From Holophagales bacterium (GTDB lineage: Bacteria; Acidobacteriota; Thermoanaerobaculia; UBA5066), in the NCBI GenBank assembly GCA_016714815.1, contig JADKBZ010000012.1, positions 124,001-188,000 on the forward strand: DNA of 64,000 bases, written 5' to 3'. A program made the translations under genes and the position numbers. Positions 1 to 9,266 of the stretch are shown piece by piece (the first letter of the stretch is position 1; each line of letters opens with the position of its first letter). The notes beneath the pieces are model-generated. The model was given only the letters and a program-made list of their open reading frames with translations, was not told where the DNA came from and ran no database searches.

Positions 1-1452
1 GTCCTCGCGCGGCAGGCGGCGCTCTCCCTCGTCGAGAAGCTCCCCGGCGACCGCCTCGCCCTCGTCGGCTGCGAAGGGGAAGCCCAGGTGCTCGTCCCTC
101 TCACCCTCGACTCCGCCGCCGTCGCCCTTTTCCTCGAGGCGGTCGAGCCGGGGATCGGCACCCTCCCCGGGACCTCCCTTGCGGCCGGCCTCGCCGCCTC
201 CGCCGAGCTGATGCCTCCCGGGACCTCGGCCGGCCGGCAGGTCGTCGTCGTCTCCGACGGAGAGGATCTCGAAGGGGGCGTCGACGAGGCGATCGCGAAG
301 GCCAAGAGCGAAGGGATCGTCGTCCACGCCGTCTTCGTCGGGGCCGAGGGGCGCGGGGCGCCCGTGCCCGAGGTCGACTTCTCCGGCAGGCCCACCGGCT
401 TCAAGACCTCGGAGGGCTCCCCCGTCCTCTCGCGTCCCGACCCGGCGCTCCTCAGGCGCCTCGCGGCGGAGACCGGGGGCAGCTTCAGCATCGTCCAGCC
501 CGGCAGGACCGACCTCGACGGCGTCGCCCGCGAGGTCGACAAGGCCGCGCGCCGGCCGCTCTCCGAGTCCGTCGGTACGAACCGGCACGAACGGTTCCAG
601 CTCCCGCTCGGCGTCGCCGTCGCCGCCCTCGCGCTGCTCCTCGTCGGACCGCTCGGCTTCCTCGCGAGGCGGCCACGCAAGGCCGCCACGGCCCTCGTCG
701 CCGTCGCCGCCCTCCTTCTCGCCGGCACCCCGGAAGGACTCCTCGCGCAGTCCGCTCCCTCCGCGGGCGCCCCCGGACCCGGCCTCGGCCCCGCCCCCGC
801 CGCCGCCTCCCCTCCGGCGCCGCCCGCCCCTGCCGCACCCGCCTCCCTGAAGGAACGGATCCTGTCGCGCCCCCCCTTCACCACGGCTCACGGCGAGGCG
901 GTCGCCGGGAAGAAGGCGCTGGACGAGAAGCGCGTGGAGGAAGCCATTTCCCGCTTCGCGCGGGAAGAAACGCTCGCGCCGAAGGACCCGTCCGGGGCCT
1001 ACAACCTCGGGACCGCCCTCTCGAAAGCGGGACGAGCGGAGGAGGCCCTCGCGGCGCTGAAGAAGGCGAAGGGCGCCTCGCGCGGCGATCTCGCCGCCGA
1101 CGCCTCCTTCAACTCCGGCAACGTCCTCCTCTCCGGCAAGCAGTGGGAGGCCGCCGCGGCCGCCTACCGCGACGCGCTGCGGGCACGCCCCGGCGAGCCG
1201 GACGCGGCCTGGAACTACGAGCTCGCCCTCCGGCGGCTCGACCAGCAGAAGAAGCAGCAGCAACAGCAGAACCAGCAGCAGAAGGGGGGCCCGCCCCCTC
1301 CGCCGAAGAAGGACGACTTCGAGAAGAAGGCGAAGATGAGCCGCGACAAGGCCGAGCAGCTCCTCCAGGCCATCGCCCGCAACGACCTCGAGGAGCAGCG
1401 CAAGAAGGTCGCCGAGCAGAAGAAGCAGCGCCGCGCCGGGAGGGACTGGTGA
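1..1452 (+). CDS. VWA-TPR membrane protein, BatB/BatC-like (5' end outside window)
   Basis: The frame is open from the first base, so the N-terminus lies upstream. The visible part starts inside a von Willebrand A fold, with a VVVVSDGED strand and helix near base 240-270; the DxSxS half of the metal site is not in view. Two hydrophobic segments follow at about bases 600-670 and 690-745, then a Pro/Ala linker, TPR-like repeats at about 890-1220, and a Gln/Lys-rich tail with a poly-Gln stretch. VWA plus membrane segments plus TPR is the arrangement of BatB and BatC, here in one chain. In the Bat (aerotolerance) family these are inner-membrane proteins linked to envelope stress, with no settled biochemical role. 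Its stop overlaps the GTG start of the BatD-like gene, so the two are probably translationally coupled. Confidence 0.8.
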   Translation, partial: VLARQAALSLVEKLPGDRLALVGCEGEAQVLVPLTLDSAAVALFLEAVEPGIGTLPGTSLAAGLAASAELMPPGTSAGRQVVVVSDGEDLEGGVDEAIAKAKSEGIVVHAVFVGAEGRGAPVPEVDFSGRPTGFKTSEGSPVLSRPDPALLRRLAAETGGSFSIVQPGRTDLDGVAREVDKAARRPLSESVGTNRHERFQLPLGVAVAALALLLVGPLGFLARRPRKAATALVAVAALLLAGTPEGLLAQSAPSAGAPGPGLGPAPAAASPPAPPAPAAPASLKERILSRPPFTTAHGEAVAGKKALDEKRVEEAISRFAREETLAPKDPSGAYNLGTALSKAGRAEEALAALKKAKGASRGDLAADASFNSGNVLLSGKQWEAAAAAYRDALRARPGEPDAAWNYELALRRLDQQKKQQQQQNQQQKGGPPPPPKKDDFEKKAKMSRDKAEQLLQAIARNDLEEQRKKVAEQKKQRRAGRDW

Positions 1453-3311
1453 GGCGGTGCCGGACCAGGACGGCCTGGATCCTGGCGGCGGCTCTTCTCC
1501 CGCTCCTTGCGGCCCCGCTCCGGGCCGTGCAGGAAGAGCCCGAGGTGCGGGTCATCGTCGACAACCCCCGCCCCGCCTCCGACGACATCGTCCGGCTGAC
1601 CTACTCCTTCACCGGCCCCGGGGTCGGAGGGAGCCTTCGGGCGCCGGCCGAGCTTCCGCTGAAGAACCTCGTGGTGGTCGGAGGCCCGAACACCTCCACC
1701 CAGATCAGCTTCATGAACGGCCAGCTCTCGCGCCAGGCGAGCCTCACCTACTTCCTTCGGCCTTCCGGTCCCGGGCCCGCCGAGGTGGGCGAGACGACGT
1801 TCAAGGTCGGCGACAAGGACGTCAAGGCCGGCGCCTACCTCCTCGAGGTCGGGACGGCACGCCGGTCGCCCGGCCCCGGCCCTGGTCCAGGCCCCGGGAT
1901 CGCCGAGGAGGATCCGTTCGGCCGGATGCCCCTCCGGGGCGGCTCCCGCCGCGCCGGGGCCGAGCGCAGCCTCCCCGCGGAGGAACCGATCCTCGCCTTC
2001 GTCGCGACGCCGAGCAAGGACGCGTCCTACGTCGGCGAGGAGGTGACGATCACCTACGAGCTCGTGACGCAGGCCGAGGTCCAGGGGATCGAGTACGTCG
2101 AGGCGCCGCAGTTTCCGGGCCTCTGGGCCGAGGACCTCGAGAGGTCCGACCGGCCGCAGGCGCGAAGGGACACCTGGGAGGGGCGCCCGGTCGCCCGTTT
2201 CACTCTTCTGAAGAAGGCCGTCTCCGGATTGACGCCGGGCTCGGTGACGCTCCCGTCCGCGAAGATCCGGATCGGCGTCCGCGTCGCGATGGACCCCTTC
2301 GGCGACCCGTTCGCGATGCTCCGGCCGCGGGTTCTCGAGAGGGAAACCAGGCCGCTCACCCTGAAGATCCTCCCGATCCCGGGACGTCCCGACTTCAAGG
2401 GCCCCGTCGGGCAGTTCGGAGTCTCGACGACCGTCGATCGCCGGAGCATTCCCGCCGGCGAGGCGGTCACGCTGAAGGTCCGCCTCGCGGGAAGCGGGAA
2501 CCTCAGGACCGCGACGGAGATGCCCCAGCTGTCGATTCCGGGAGTCAAGGTCTATCCCCCCACGTCCCGGACGCTCCCCCCAAGGGGTGCGGCCAAGGGG
2601 GGAGCGAGCGCCGAGTGGGACTTCGTCGTCGTCCCGGCGGACCCCGGGAAGCTCGTCATTCCCTCCGTTTCCTTCGAGGTCTTCGACACCGTCGAGAAGA
2701 AGCTCGTCGTCAAGCACAGCGAGCCGATCACGCTCACCGTCGAAGCCGCCGCACCGCAGCCCGTCGCACCCGCGGGAACGGCCGCTGCGGCCGCGCCCGC
2801 GGCCGGGAACGGCTCCGAAGCCTCGACCACCCTTCCCGGCGTCCCGCCGACTCCCACCCCGTTCCCGTCGGCGGGGGACCTCGCCCGGACGACGGTCCAG
2901 GTCCCTCTCTGGGCGCTCATCGGCGGCCCCGTCCTGCTCCTCGCGGCCGGCGGGGCGGCCTGGGCGCTCTTCCGGCGGCGGGCCCACGCCCTCGGCCCGG
3001 CGGGCGCCCTCCTCCTCGCCGAGCCGGGCGAGACGAAGGAGCGGGCCGTGGCGAGGATCGAGCGGGCGATCCGCGAGCATCTCGCCCGCCGGACCGGGGT
3101 TTCCGAAACGGCGCCGGTTTCCACCCTCCTCGACGAGCTCGCGGACCGCGGCGTCGCGCCCGCGCTCCGGGAAGAGATCCGGCAGCTTCTTTCCCAGGCC
3201 GATTTCCTCCGTTTCGCCCCCCAGCTCGGGGACTACACTGCCGAGATCAGCCGGCTCAGGGAGAGGACCCGGACCGTCCTCGGAAGGGTCCGCGTGCGCA
3301 AGAGCGCCTAG
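1449..3311 (+). CDS. BatD-like (oxygen tolerance family) membrane protein
   Basis: This 620-residue protein starts at a GTG inside the stop of the preceding gene (GTGA overlap). The start is favoured because a signal peptide follows at once (RTAWILAAALLPLLAAPLRA). The body has repeated beta-sandwich segments with the 'Y VGEEVTITYEL' and 'PAGEAVTLKVRLAGSGN' patterns typical of BatD, preceded by a Pro-Gly repeat near base 1870. A single transmembrane helix lies near bases 2905-2970, followed by a cytoplasmic helical tail. BatD proteins are found beside VWA Bat proteins and are thought to act with them in the envelope. Family assignment is by architecture and neighbour; function is not established. 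Confidence 0.8.
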   Translation: MRRCRTRTAWILAAALLPLLAAPLRAVQEEPEVRVIVDNPRPASDDIVRLTYSFTGPGVGGSLRAPAELPLKNLVVVGGPNTSTQISFMNGQLSRQASLTYFLRPSGPGPAEVGETTFKVGDKDVKAGAYLLEVGTARRSPGPGPGPGPGIAEEDPFGRMPLRGGSRRAGAERSLPAEEPILAFVATPSKDASYVGEEVTITYELVTQAEVQGIEYVEAPQFPGLWAEDLERSDRPQARRDTWEGRPVARFTLLKKAVSGLTPGSVTLPSAKIRIGVRVAMDPFGDPFAMLRPRVLERETRPLTLKILPIPGRPDFKGPVGQFGVSTTVDRRSIPAGEAVTLKVRLAGSGNLRTATEMPQLSIPGVKVYPPTSRTLPPRGAAKGGASAEWDFVVVPADPGKLVIPSVSFEVFDTVEKKLVVKHSEPITLTVEAAAPQPVAPAGTAAAAAPAAGNGSEASTTLPGVPPTPTPFPSAGDLARTTVQVPLWALIGGPVLLLAAGGAAWALFRRRAHALGPAGALLLAEPGETKERAVARIERAIREHLARRTGVSETAPVSTLLDELADRGVAPALREEIRQLLSQADFLRFAPQLGDYTAEISRLRERTRTVLGRVRVRKSA

Positions 3312-3320
3312 AATGAGGAT

Positions 3321-4472
3321 GTGACCGTTCCCTCACGGGTCCTCGCGCCGGCGAAGCTCGCCCGTTTCATGGAGCGACACCGGCTCCTCGACGAGACGAG
3401 CGGGACGGCCCCCGAGCGATTCCTGATGACGCTCGTGAAGAAGGCGCTCGACTTCGTCCCGGCCGAAGCGGCGGTGCTCCTCCTCGACGACCCCGTCGCC
3501 AAAGAAGACGACCGCTCCCGCAACGAGCTGACCGTCATCGCCACCGCCGGCGATTTTCGGGAAACCGCCGTCGGCGTGAGCGTGCGGCCCGTCGACGGGA
3601 TCGCGGGGTTCACCTACGCGCGCGGAGAGCGAACGGCCGTGAACGAGATGAAGGGGGCGCGCGCCCTTTCGCTCGAGACCGACGAGAGGTTCGCCTCCCC
3701 CGTCCGCTCCGCCCTCGGCGTGCCGGTCGTCATCGAGTCCCACGTCTGCGGCTCCCTCGTTCTCGTCAACCGCTCGGGCGGGGGCTTCGACGAGCGCGAC
3801 GAGCGGCTGATGGCCCTCTTCGGCGACACCCTCTCCCTGGCCCTCCAGAACCTCCTCGACGAACGGCGGGCCCGCGAGGTGGCGCGGCGCGACTCGCTCA
3901 CCGCGCTCTACAACGACCGCTACTTCCACAAGAAGCTCCAGCAGGAGATCGACAAGCTCGCGGGCGGGGCCGACGGAGACCTGACGCTCCTCTTCCTCGA
4001 TTGCGACCACCTGAAGGCCGTCAACGACGAGCACGGGCACCTGGCGGGAAGCCAGATCCTCAGGGAGGTCTCCTTCGTCCTCCAGCGCCAGCTCGCCGCG
4101 ACGACCTCGCTCCCCTGCCGCTACGGCGGGGACGAGTTCACCGTGATCCTCCTCGACTGCAACCTCGCGCAGGGAATGGAGGTCGCCGAGCACATCCGCG
4201 CCGCGATCCAGGAGTGGACCTTCCTTCCGATGGCGATCGGGCCCGGCGAGCCGGCCCTGAAGCTGAAGGGCGTCATCACGATCTCGATCGGCGTCGCTTC
4301 GTACCGCCGGCACTGCACCCCGGGACGCCCTCCGGCCGAGCAGAAGAACGAGCTCCTGAAGAAGGCCGACGCCGCGCTCTACTACGCCAAGGACGCCGGA
4401 AAGAACTGCGTCGTCAGCGCCCGCCGGGAGAGCGGCCCCCCCTCCTTCTCGAGCGTCCTCCTCAAGACCTGA
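3321..4472 (+). CDS. GAF-GGDEF diguanylate cyclase
   Basis: A 383-residue soluble protein. A GAF-like sensory domain covers about residues 20-185 (ALGVPVVIESHVCGSLVLVN is the typical GAF strand pair). A GGDEF domain follows from about 190, with RYGGDEFTVIL and the metal-binding 'FLDCDHLKAVNDEHGHLAG' segment, so it should make cyclic di-GMP from GTP. The RxxD inhibitory site normally five residues before GGDEF is absent (the residues there are ATTS), so product inhibition of the usual kind is not expected. The start is a GTG with GAGGA just upstream; no in-frame ATG fits. It follows the BatD gene by 9 bases and may be co-transcribed. No membrane segment is seen, so the signal sensed is likely cytoplasmic. 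Confidence 0.88.
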   Translation: MTVPSRVLAPAKLARFMERHRLLDETSGTAPERFLMTLVKKALDFVPAEAAVLLLDDPVAKEDDRSRNELTVIATAGDFRETAVGVSVRPVDGIAGFTYARGERTAVNEMKGARALSLETDERFASPVRSALGVPVVIESHVCGSLVLVNRSGGGFDERDERLMALFGDTLSLALQNLLDERRAREVARRDSLTALYNDRYFHKKLQQEIDKLAGGADGDLTLLFLDCDHLKAVNDEHGHLAGSQILREVSFVLQRQLAATTSLPCRYGGDEFTVILLDCNLAQGMEVAEHIRAAIQEWTFLPMAIGPGEPALKLKGVITISIGVASYRRHCTPGRPPAEQKNELLKKADAALYYAKDAGKNCVVSARRESGPPSFSSVLLKT

Positions 4473-4557
4473 CCGCCGCGTCCTCCGGCCCCCCCCGCCC
4501 CTGCTAACATGCCTTCTTTGCGCCCTCGGCAGGAGGGCGCCAGGCAGGGGACAAACC

Positions 4558-5901
4558 ATGTCGATCACCACCCCGATCGCCCCGGAGAACGTGCTCGGCA
4601 CGCTCGGACGCCACATGCTCGTCGACGGCTATCACGTCGTCATGGACCTGGACCGGTCGCATGGAAGCTTCATCCACGACAGCCTCCACGGCGTCGAGGT
4701 CCTCGACCTCTTCTCCCACTTCGCGACGGTCCCGATCGGCTACAACCACCCGAAGCTGAAGGAGCCCGCGTTCCTTTCCGAGCTGCAGCGGGCCGCCGTC
4801 ACCAAGCCCGCCAACAGCGACATCTACACGCAGGAGATGGCCCGGTTCGTCGAGACGTTCTCGCGGGTCGCCGTCCCGCCGAGCCACGCCGCCCACCTCT
4901 TCTTCGTCGAGGGGGGCGCCGTCGGCGTCGAGAACGCTCTGAAGGCCGCCTTCGACTGGAAGGTGAGGAAGAACTTCCGGAAGGGCTACCGGCGCGAGGT
5001 GGGGCACCAGATCATCCACTTCGAGCAGGCTTTCCACGGACGGACCGGCTACACGCTCTCCCTGACGAACACCGCCGACCCGCGGAAGACGATGTACTTC
5101 CCGAAGTTCCCGTGGCCCCGGATCGTCAACCCCAAGCTCAGGTTCCCCGTCGACGAGGCGGAGCTCGAGCGGGTGAAGAAGGTCGAGGCGCTCGCGCTCG
5201 CGCAGGTGAAGCAGGCCCTCGTCGAGAACCGCGACGACGTGGCGGCCCTGATCATCGAGCCGATCCAGGCCGAGGGGGGCGACAACCACTTCCGGCCGGA
5301 GTTCCTCTCCGCGCTCCGGCAGCTCTGCGACGACGCCGAGATGCTCCTCATCTTCGACGAGGTCCAGACCGGCATCGGCCTCACCGGGCGGATGTGGGGC
5401 TTCCAGAACTACGGCGTCGACCCCGACCTCTTCTCCTTCGGCAAGAAGATGCAGGTCTGCGGCTTCGCCGCCAACGACCGGATCTTCGACGAGCCCGAGA
5501 ACGTCTTCACCGTGTCCTCCCGCATCAACTCGACCTGGGGAGGCAACCTCGCCGACATGGTCCGGGCCTGCCGGTACCTCGAAATCATCGAGGAGGAGTC
5601 TCTCGTCGAGAACGCCCGCGTCGTCGGCGAGTTCCTGATGGAAAAGCTCCAGGAGCTCGCGCTCGAGTTCCCCGGGAAGATGGGGAACGTCCGCGGGAAG
5701 GGCCTCTTCATCGCGTTCGACCTCCCCGACGGAGCCACCCGCGGCAAGGTCCTCTCCACCTGGCTCCAGAAGCACAACGTCATGGGCCTGGCGTCGGGCG
5801 AGAACGCCATCCGTCTCCGTCCGGCGCTGACGCTCGGCAAGGACGAAGCGCTCCTCGGCGTCCAGCGCCTCCGCGCCACGCTCACCGAAGCCCTCGGCTG
5901 A
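4558..5901 (+). CDS. lat: L-lysine 6-transaminase
   Basis: This 447-residue class III PLP aminotransferase looks full length. The N-terminus (GRHMLVDGYHVVMDLDRSHGSFIHD), the INSTWGGNLADMVR segment and the PLP-lysine motif FSFGKKMQ are characteristic of lysine epsilon-aminotransferases. The enzyme moves the epsilon amino group of lysine to 2-oxoglutarate, giving 2-aminoadipate semialdehyde (piperideine-6-carboxylate) and glutamate. In most bacteria this starts lysine catabolism; in actinomycetes it feeds beta-lactam synthesis, for which there is no sign here. The ATG is preceded by GGGGA about 10 bases upstream. No partner aminoadipate-semialdehyde dehydrogenase is adjacent, but two 2-aminoadipate-type aminotransferases lie about 50 kb downstream in the window. 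Confidence 0.9.
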   Translation: MSITTPIAPENVLGTLGRHMLVDGYHVVMDLDRSHGSFIHDSLHGVEVLDLFSHFATVPIGYNHPKLKEPAFLSELQRAAVTKPANSDIYTQEMARFVETFSRVAVPPSHAAHLFFVEGGAVGVENALKAAFDWKVRKNFRKGYRREVGHQIIHFEQAFHGRTGYTLSLTNTADPRKTMYFPKFPWPRIVNPKLRFPVDEAELERVKKVEALALAQVKQALVENRDDVAALIIEPIQAEGGDNHFRPEFLSALRQLCDDAEMLLIFDEVQTGIGLTGRMWGFQNYGVDPDLFSFGKKMQVCGFAANDRIFDEPENVFTVSSRINSTWGGNLADMVRACRYLEIIEEESLVENARVVGEFLMEKLQELALEFPGKMGNVRGKGLFIAFDLPDGATRGKVLSTWLQKHNVMGLASGENAIRLRPALTLGKDEALLGVQRLRATLTEALG

Positions 5902-5920
5902 CGAGGGCGCGCGGGGCCCG

Positions 5921-6670
5921 ATGACCCGTCGTTCCGGGGGCTCGCGGCGAGCCAGGCTCCTCCTCCTCGCCGCGGCCCTCGCTTTCGTCTTCCTGTTCGG
6001 GTTCTTCATCCCGGTTCCGCGGATCCTCGCCCTGAGGTTCTCTCCCCCGTCGACGACCGCCTTCCTCGAGGCGAGGCGGGAGAGCCTCGTCGCGGCCGGC
6101 AAGAGCGGTCAGATCGACCGCCGCCCCGTCCCCCTCGAGAAGGTCTCGCCCCACCTCGTCACGGCCGTCCTCGTCGCCGAGGACGCCCGGTTCTTCGAGC
6201 ACCACGGGATCGACTGGGACGCCGTGAAGGCCGCCCGGGCGCGGAACCGGCGCAGTCCGAAGCGGCGGCCCGTGGGCGCGTCGACGATCACCCAGCAGCT
6301 CGCCAAGAACCTCTGGCTCTCTTCCGACCGGAGCTGGACGAGAAAGGGGCGCGAGGCGGCCATCGCACTGACGATGGAGCTCCTTCTCCCCAAGCGGTCG
6401 ATCCTCGCCCACTACCTCTCGGGCATCGAATGGGGCGAGAGGGTCTTCGGGTGCGAGGCGGCGGCCCGGAAGCATTTCGGGGTCCCCGCCTCGGCGCTCA
6501 CCCGGTCGCAGGCGGCGTGGCTCGCGGCGATGATCCCCGGCCCGCGGCTCTTCCTGAAGAACCCGGGGCGCCACGATCGGCGGGCCGCGCGGATCCTCGC
6601 CCGCATGGCGCGGGCGGGCGACTTCCGGCCGCTGCTCCTCGACGAGGCCGAGAACGGCGACGCGCGGTAA
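5921..6670 (+). CDS. mtgA: Monofunctional biosynthetic peptidoglycan transglycosylase
   Basis: 249 residues, the usual length for MtgA. One N-terminal transmembrane helix (residues about 10-32) anchors it in the inner membrane, and a GT51 domain fills the rest. The catalytic Glu motif VLVAEDARFFEHHGID, the second motif GASTITQQLAKNLWLS and RKGREA are all visible. It polymerises lipid II into glycan strands. No transpeptidase domain follows, so it is monofunctional. The start was chosen at the ATG 19 bases after lat because the membrane anchor follows directly. Confidence 0.9.
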   Translation: MTRRSGGSRRARLLLLAAALAFVFLFGFFIPVPRILALRFSPPSTTAFLEARRESLVAAGKSGQIDRRPVPLEKVSPHLVTAVLVAEDARFFEHHGIDWDAVKAARARNRRSPKRRPVGASTITQQLAKNLWLSSDRSWTRKGREAAIALTMELLLPKRSILAHYLSGIEWGERVFGCEAAARKHFGVPASALTRSQAAWLAAMIPGPRLFLKNPGRHDRRAARILARMARAGDFRPLLLDEAENGDAR

Positions 6671-6682
6671 AATCCGGACGAA

Positions 6683-7525
6683 ATGAGCCGACGCAATCGT
6701 CTCCTCCCCGGCGTGGCGCTCGCCCTCGCCGCCGTTCTCTCCCTCGCCTGCGGCCAGAAGCCGACCGAGATCCGTCTGAAGAGCACGAAGCTGAAGGTCT
6801 ACGGCCTGGCGCGCACCGTCTCCGTGGGGGGCGACGTCGTCGACAAGAAGGGGGAGATCGTTCCGGGCAAGGGGGTCAGCTGGGAGTCTTCGAACCCCAA
6901 GGTCGCCACCGTCGACGCCCTGACGGGCTCCGTGAGGACGGTCGGCCAGGGGAAGGCGATGATCACCGCGCGGCTCGGCGACCCGCCCCTGGAGGCCGTC
7001 GTCGCGCTCGAGGTCCTCGACATCGCCGTCGTGAACGTCTTCCCCTCGCGGACGACGCTCGCCGGCCCTCCCGGCTCGACGTTCCCCCTGAAGCTCGAAG
7101 TGAAGGACAGCAAGGGCAAGGAGGTCGAGTCGAAGGCGGAGTGGACCAGCTCGGCTCCGAAGGTCGCGACGGTCGACGCCTCCGGACTCGTCACGACCAC
7201 GGGCGAAGGAAAGGCCAACGTCAAGGCCAGCGTGGGCGACGTCTCCGGCACCTGCGACATCGTCGTCATCTTCAGGACCATCGGCACGCTCGAGGCTTCT
7301 CCCCTGAACATTCCTCTCAAGGTGGGCGAGCTGGGGAAGGTCACGCTCGTCGCGCGGGACCCTCAGGGGGGATCGATCGCGGACGTCGCCGCGACCTGGT
7401 CCTCCTCGGACCCGATGGTGGCCACCTGCTCCGGCGGGACGGTCCTTGGGATCGGCCCCGGCTCGGCCACGATACGCGCGACGTGCGGCGGGAAGTCCGC
7501 GGAAGTGTCGGTGATCGTGTTTTGA
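6683..7525 (+). CDS. Lipoprotein with Big_2 (bacterial Ig-like) repeats
   Basis: 280 residues. The N-terminus is a lipoprotein signal with lipobox LSLAC near residue 23. The mature part is made of three Ig-like repeats of the Big_2 type, each with the 'W.SS.PKVATVDA.G.V...G.G.A.ITA' signature (residues about 30-110, 115-195, 200-280). Such domains are surface adhesive or structural modules. The stop TGA overlaps a TTG from which a short open frame runs up to glgA. No enzymatic domain is present. It starts 12 bases after mtgA and may be in the same transcript. Confidence 0.82.
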   Translation: MSRRNRLLPGVALALAAVLSLACGQKPTEIRLKSTKLKVYGLARTVSVGGDVVDKKGEIVPGKGVSWESSNPKVATVDALTGSVRTVGQGKAMITARLGDPPLEAVVALEVLDIAVVNVFPSRTTLAGPPGSTFPLKLEVKDSKGKEVESKAEWTSSAPKVATVDASGLVTTTGEGKANVKASVGDVSGTCDIVVIFRTIGTLEASPLNIPLKVGELGKVTLVARDPQGGSIADVAATWSSSDPMVATCSGGTVLGIGPGSATIRATCGGKSAEVSVIVF

Positions 7526-7740
7526 GCGAGGCCGTCCGGCTCCCCGCGATCGCCGGACTCTTCTGCGAAGGCGACGCGCGGGCACTCCGGGCGGAGGTGG
7601 GTGGGTCCCTGCCGGCCACGAGCGCGCGGCTCGCGGCGCGGGGAGACCCGGGGGATGCTTTCGGAGAAACGAGCCAGGTGGCCGGTTGGGCTGCCGTCCT
7701 GTGGGAATCCCGCGAAGCCGCGGGAGAAATGGAGAGCTGA
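7522..7740 (+). pseudogene. Short Memo-like (AmmeMemoRadiSam protein B) N-terminal stub
   Basis: A 72-codon open frame fills the gap between the lipoprotein and glgA. It opens with a TTG overlapping the upstream stop and ends in TGATG with the glgA ATG. Its first 25 or so residues (VRLPAIAGLFCEGDARALRAEV) look like the start of bacterial Memo-family proteins, which typically begin 'R.PAVAG.FYP.D...L...V'. The downstream hallmark of that family (APHAGY.YSG) is absent in all three frames, and the remaining 45 residues resemble nothing I know. It could be a decayed remnant, a very short real protein, or a chance match. No Shine-Dalgarno is evident. Confidence 0.35.
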
Positions 7741-9224
7741 TGCGCGTTGCGAACCTTTCGGCCGAGGTCTCACCCTTCGCCAAGACGGGGGGCCTCGGCG
7801 ACGTCGCTTCGTCCCTTCCGAAGGCGCTCGCGGCGACGGGCCACGACGTCGACGTCTGGGTTCCGTTCTTTCTCGAGGCCGCCGAGTGGTTCCGCCGCCG
7901 CGGGACGTGGCCCGAGCAGGAGATCGAACCCTTCGACGTGTCGATCCTGGGAGGCACCCATCGGGTCGCCATCCTCCGCTCGACGCTCCCCGGCTCCACG
8001 GTCCCCGTCCATTTCGTCGCGCACGACCCTCTCTTCCACCGCCCCGGCGGGCTCTACGCGAAGAACGAGCAGGGCGCCGACGACGGCATCTGGCGATTCA
8101 GCCTCTTCGTGAGGGCCGCCGTCGAGGCGATGAAGCGGATGGGCGAGCGGCCGCAGGTGCTCCACACCCACGACTGGCACCCCGGCCTCGCCCCGATGCT
8201 CGGCGCCTGGAGCTCCTGGCGCGACCCCTGGTTCGACGACGTCGCCTCGGTCCTGACGATCCACAACGTCGGCTACCAGGGGATCTACGGCCCCGAGAAG
8301 CTCCCCGTCCTCGGGCTGCCGCCCGAGACGTGGACCGGCGGCCTCCTCGAGCACGGCGGCGCGATCAACATGCTGAAGGGGGCGATCGTCGCGGCCGACA
8401 TGGTGACGACCGTCTCGCCGACCTACGCGTGGGAAGTCCGCACCCCGGAGGGGGGCGCCGGCCTCGACGGCGTCCTCCGGCTCAAGGCCTCGCGGCTCGC
8501 CGGCATCCTGAACGGCATCGACCGGCAGGAGTGGAACCCCGAAACGGACGCGCACCTCGTATCGCACTACGGCCTCGACGACCTCCGTGGAAAGCTCGAA
8601 TGCCGGGCCGACCTCTGCCGGCTCGCGGGCTTCGAGCCGGCGGACCCGGCGATGATCGTCGGCTCCGTCGGCCGCCTCGCTCCCCAGAAGGGATACGACA
8701 TCCTCCTGGAGGCCGCTCCCGAGCTGATCCGCCGGGGCGTCAGGATCGTGGTCCTCGGATCCGGCGAGCCGGCGCTCGAAGGGGCGATGCGGCTCCTCGA
8801 GGCGCACTACCCGCGCCGGTTCAAGGGGTTCATCGGCTACGACGACGCCCTCTCGCACAAGATCCAGGCCGGAAGCGACGCCCTCGCCGTCCCCTCCCGC
8901 TACGAGCCGTGCGGCCTCACGCAGATGTACGCGCTCGCCTACGGCACCGTCCCGATCGTCCGCCGCACCGGGGGGCTGGCCGACACGATCATCGGCCTCC
9001 ACGGCGAGAACCTCGACTGGGCCACCGGCTTCCACTTCGACGATCCCTCTCCCCACGCCCTCGCCGCCGAGATCCTGCACGCCCAGAACGCCTTCTTCCA
9101 CCGCGACGCCTGGTCGCGGCTCGTGAGGAACGGGATGAAGGCGGACTTCTCGTGGGGCCGCTCGGCCAACGACTACGAGCTCGTCTACCGGCGCGCGCGG
9201 GAGGTGCGCGGGCTGCCCTGGTGA
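7740..9224 (+). CDS. glgA: Glycogen synthase (ADP-glucose type)
   Basis: 494 residues, full length for GT5 glycogen/starch synthases. The ATG was chosen because the protein then begins MRVANLSAEVSPFAKTGGLGDV, with the KTGGL substrate-binding motif in its normal place; GGAGA lies a few bases upstream. The C-terminal domain has SVGRLAPQKGYD and the EPCGLTQMYALAYGTVPIVRRTGGLADTI nucleotide-sugar site. It transfers glucose from ADP-glucose to the growing alpha-1,4 glucan. No other glg gene is adjacent. Confidence 0.93.
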   Translation: MRVANLSAEVSPFAKTGGLGDVASSLPKALAATGHDVDVWVPFFLEAAEWFRRRGTWPEQEIEPFDVSILGGTHRVAILRSTLPGSTVPVHFVAHDPLFHRPGGLYAKNEQGADDGIWRFSLFVRAAVEAMKRMGERPQVLHTHDWHPGLAPMLGAWSSWRDPWFDDVASVLTIHNVGYQGIYGPEKLPVLGLPPETWTGGLLEHGGAINMLKGAIVAADMVTTVSPTYAWEVRTPEGGAGLDGVLRLKASRLAGILNGIDRQEWNPETDAHLVSHYGLDDLRGKLECRADLCRLAGFEPADPAMIVGSVGRLAPQKGYDILLEAAPELIRRGVRIVVLGSGEPALEGAMRLLEAHYPRRFKGFIGYDDALSHKIQAGSDALAVPSRYEPCGLTQMYALAYGTVPIVRRTGGLADTIIGLHGENLDWATGFHFDDPSPHALAAEILHAQNAFFHRDAWSRLVRNGMKADFSWGRSANDYELVYRRAREVRGLPW

Positions 9225-9266
9225 GAGGTCGGGACCCGGGCCCCCCGAAGGGACGCCGGCGCTGGC

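Noticed and set aside
1835..2017. Pro-Gly repeat in the BatD-like gene as a separate low-complexity element
   Set aside because: It stays in frame inside the gene and is a short linker; nothing suggests an insertion.
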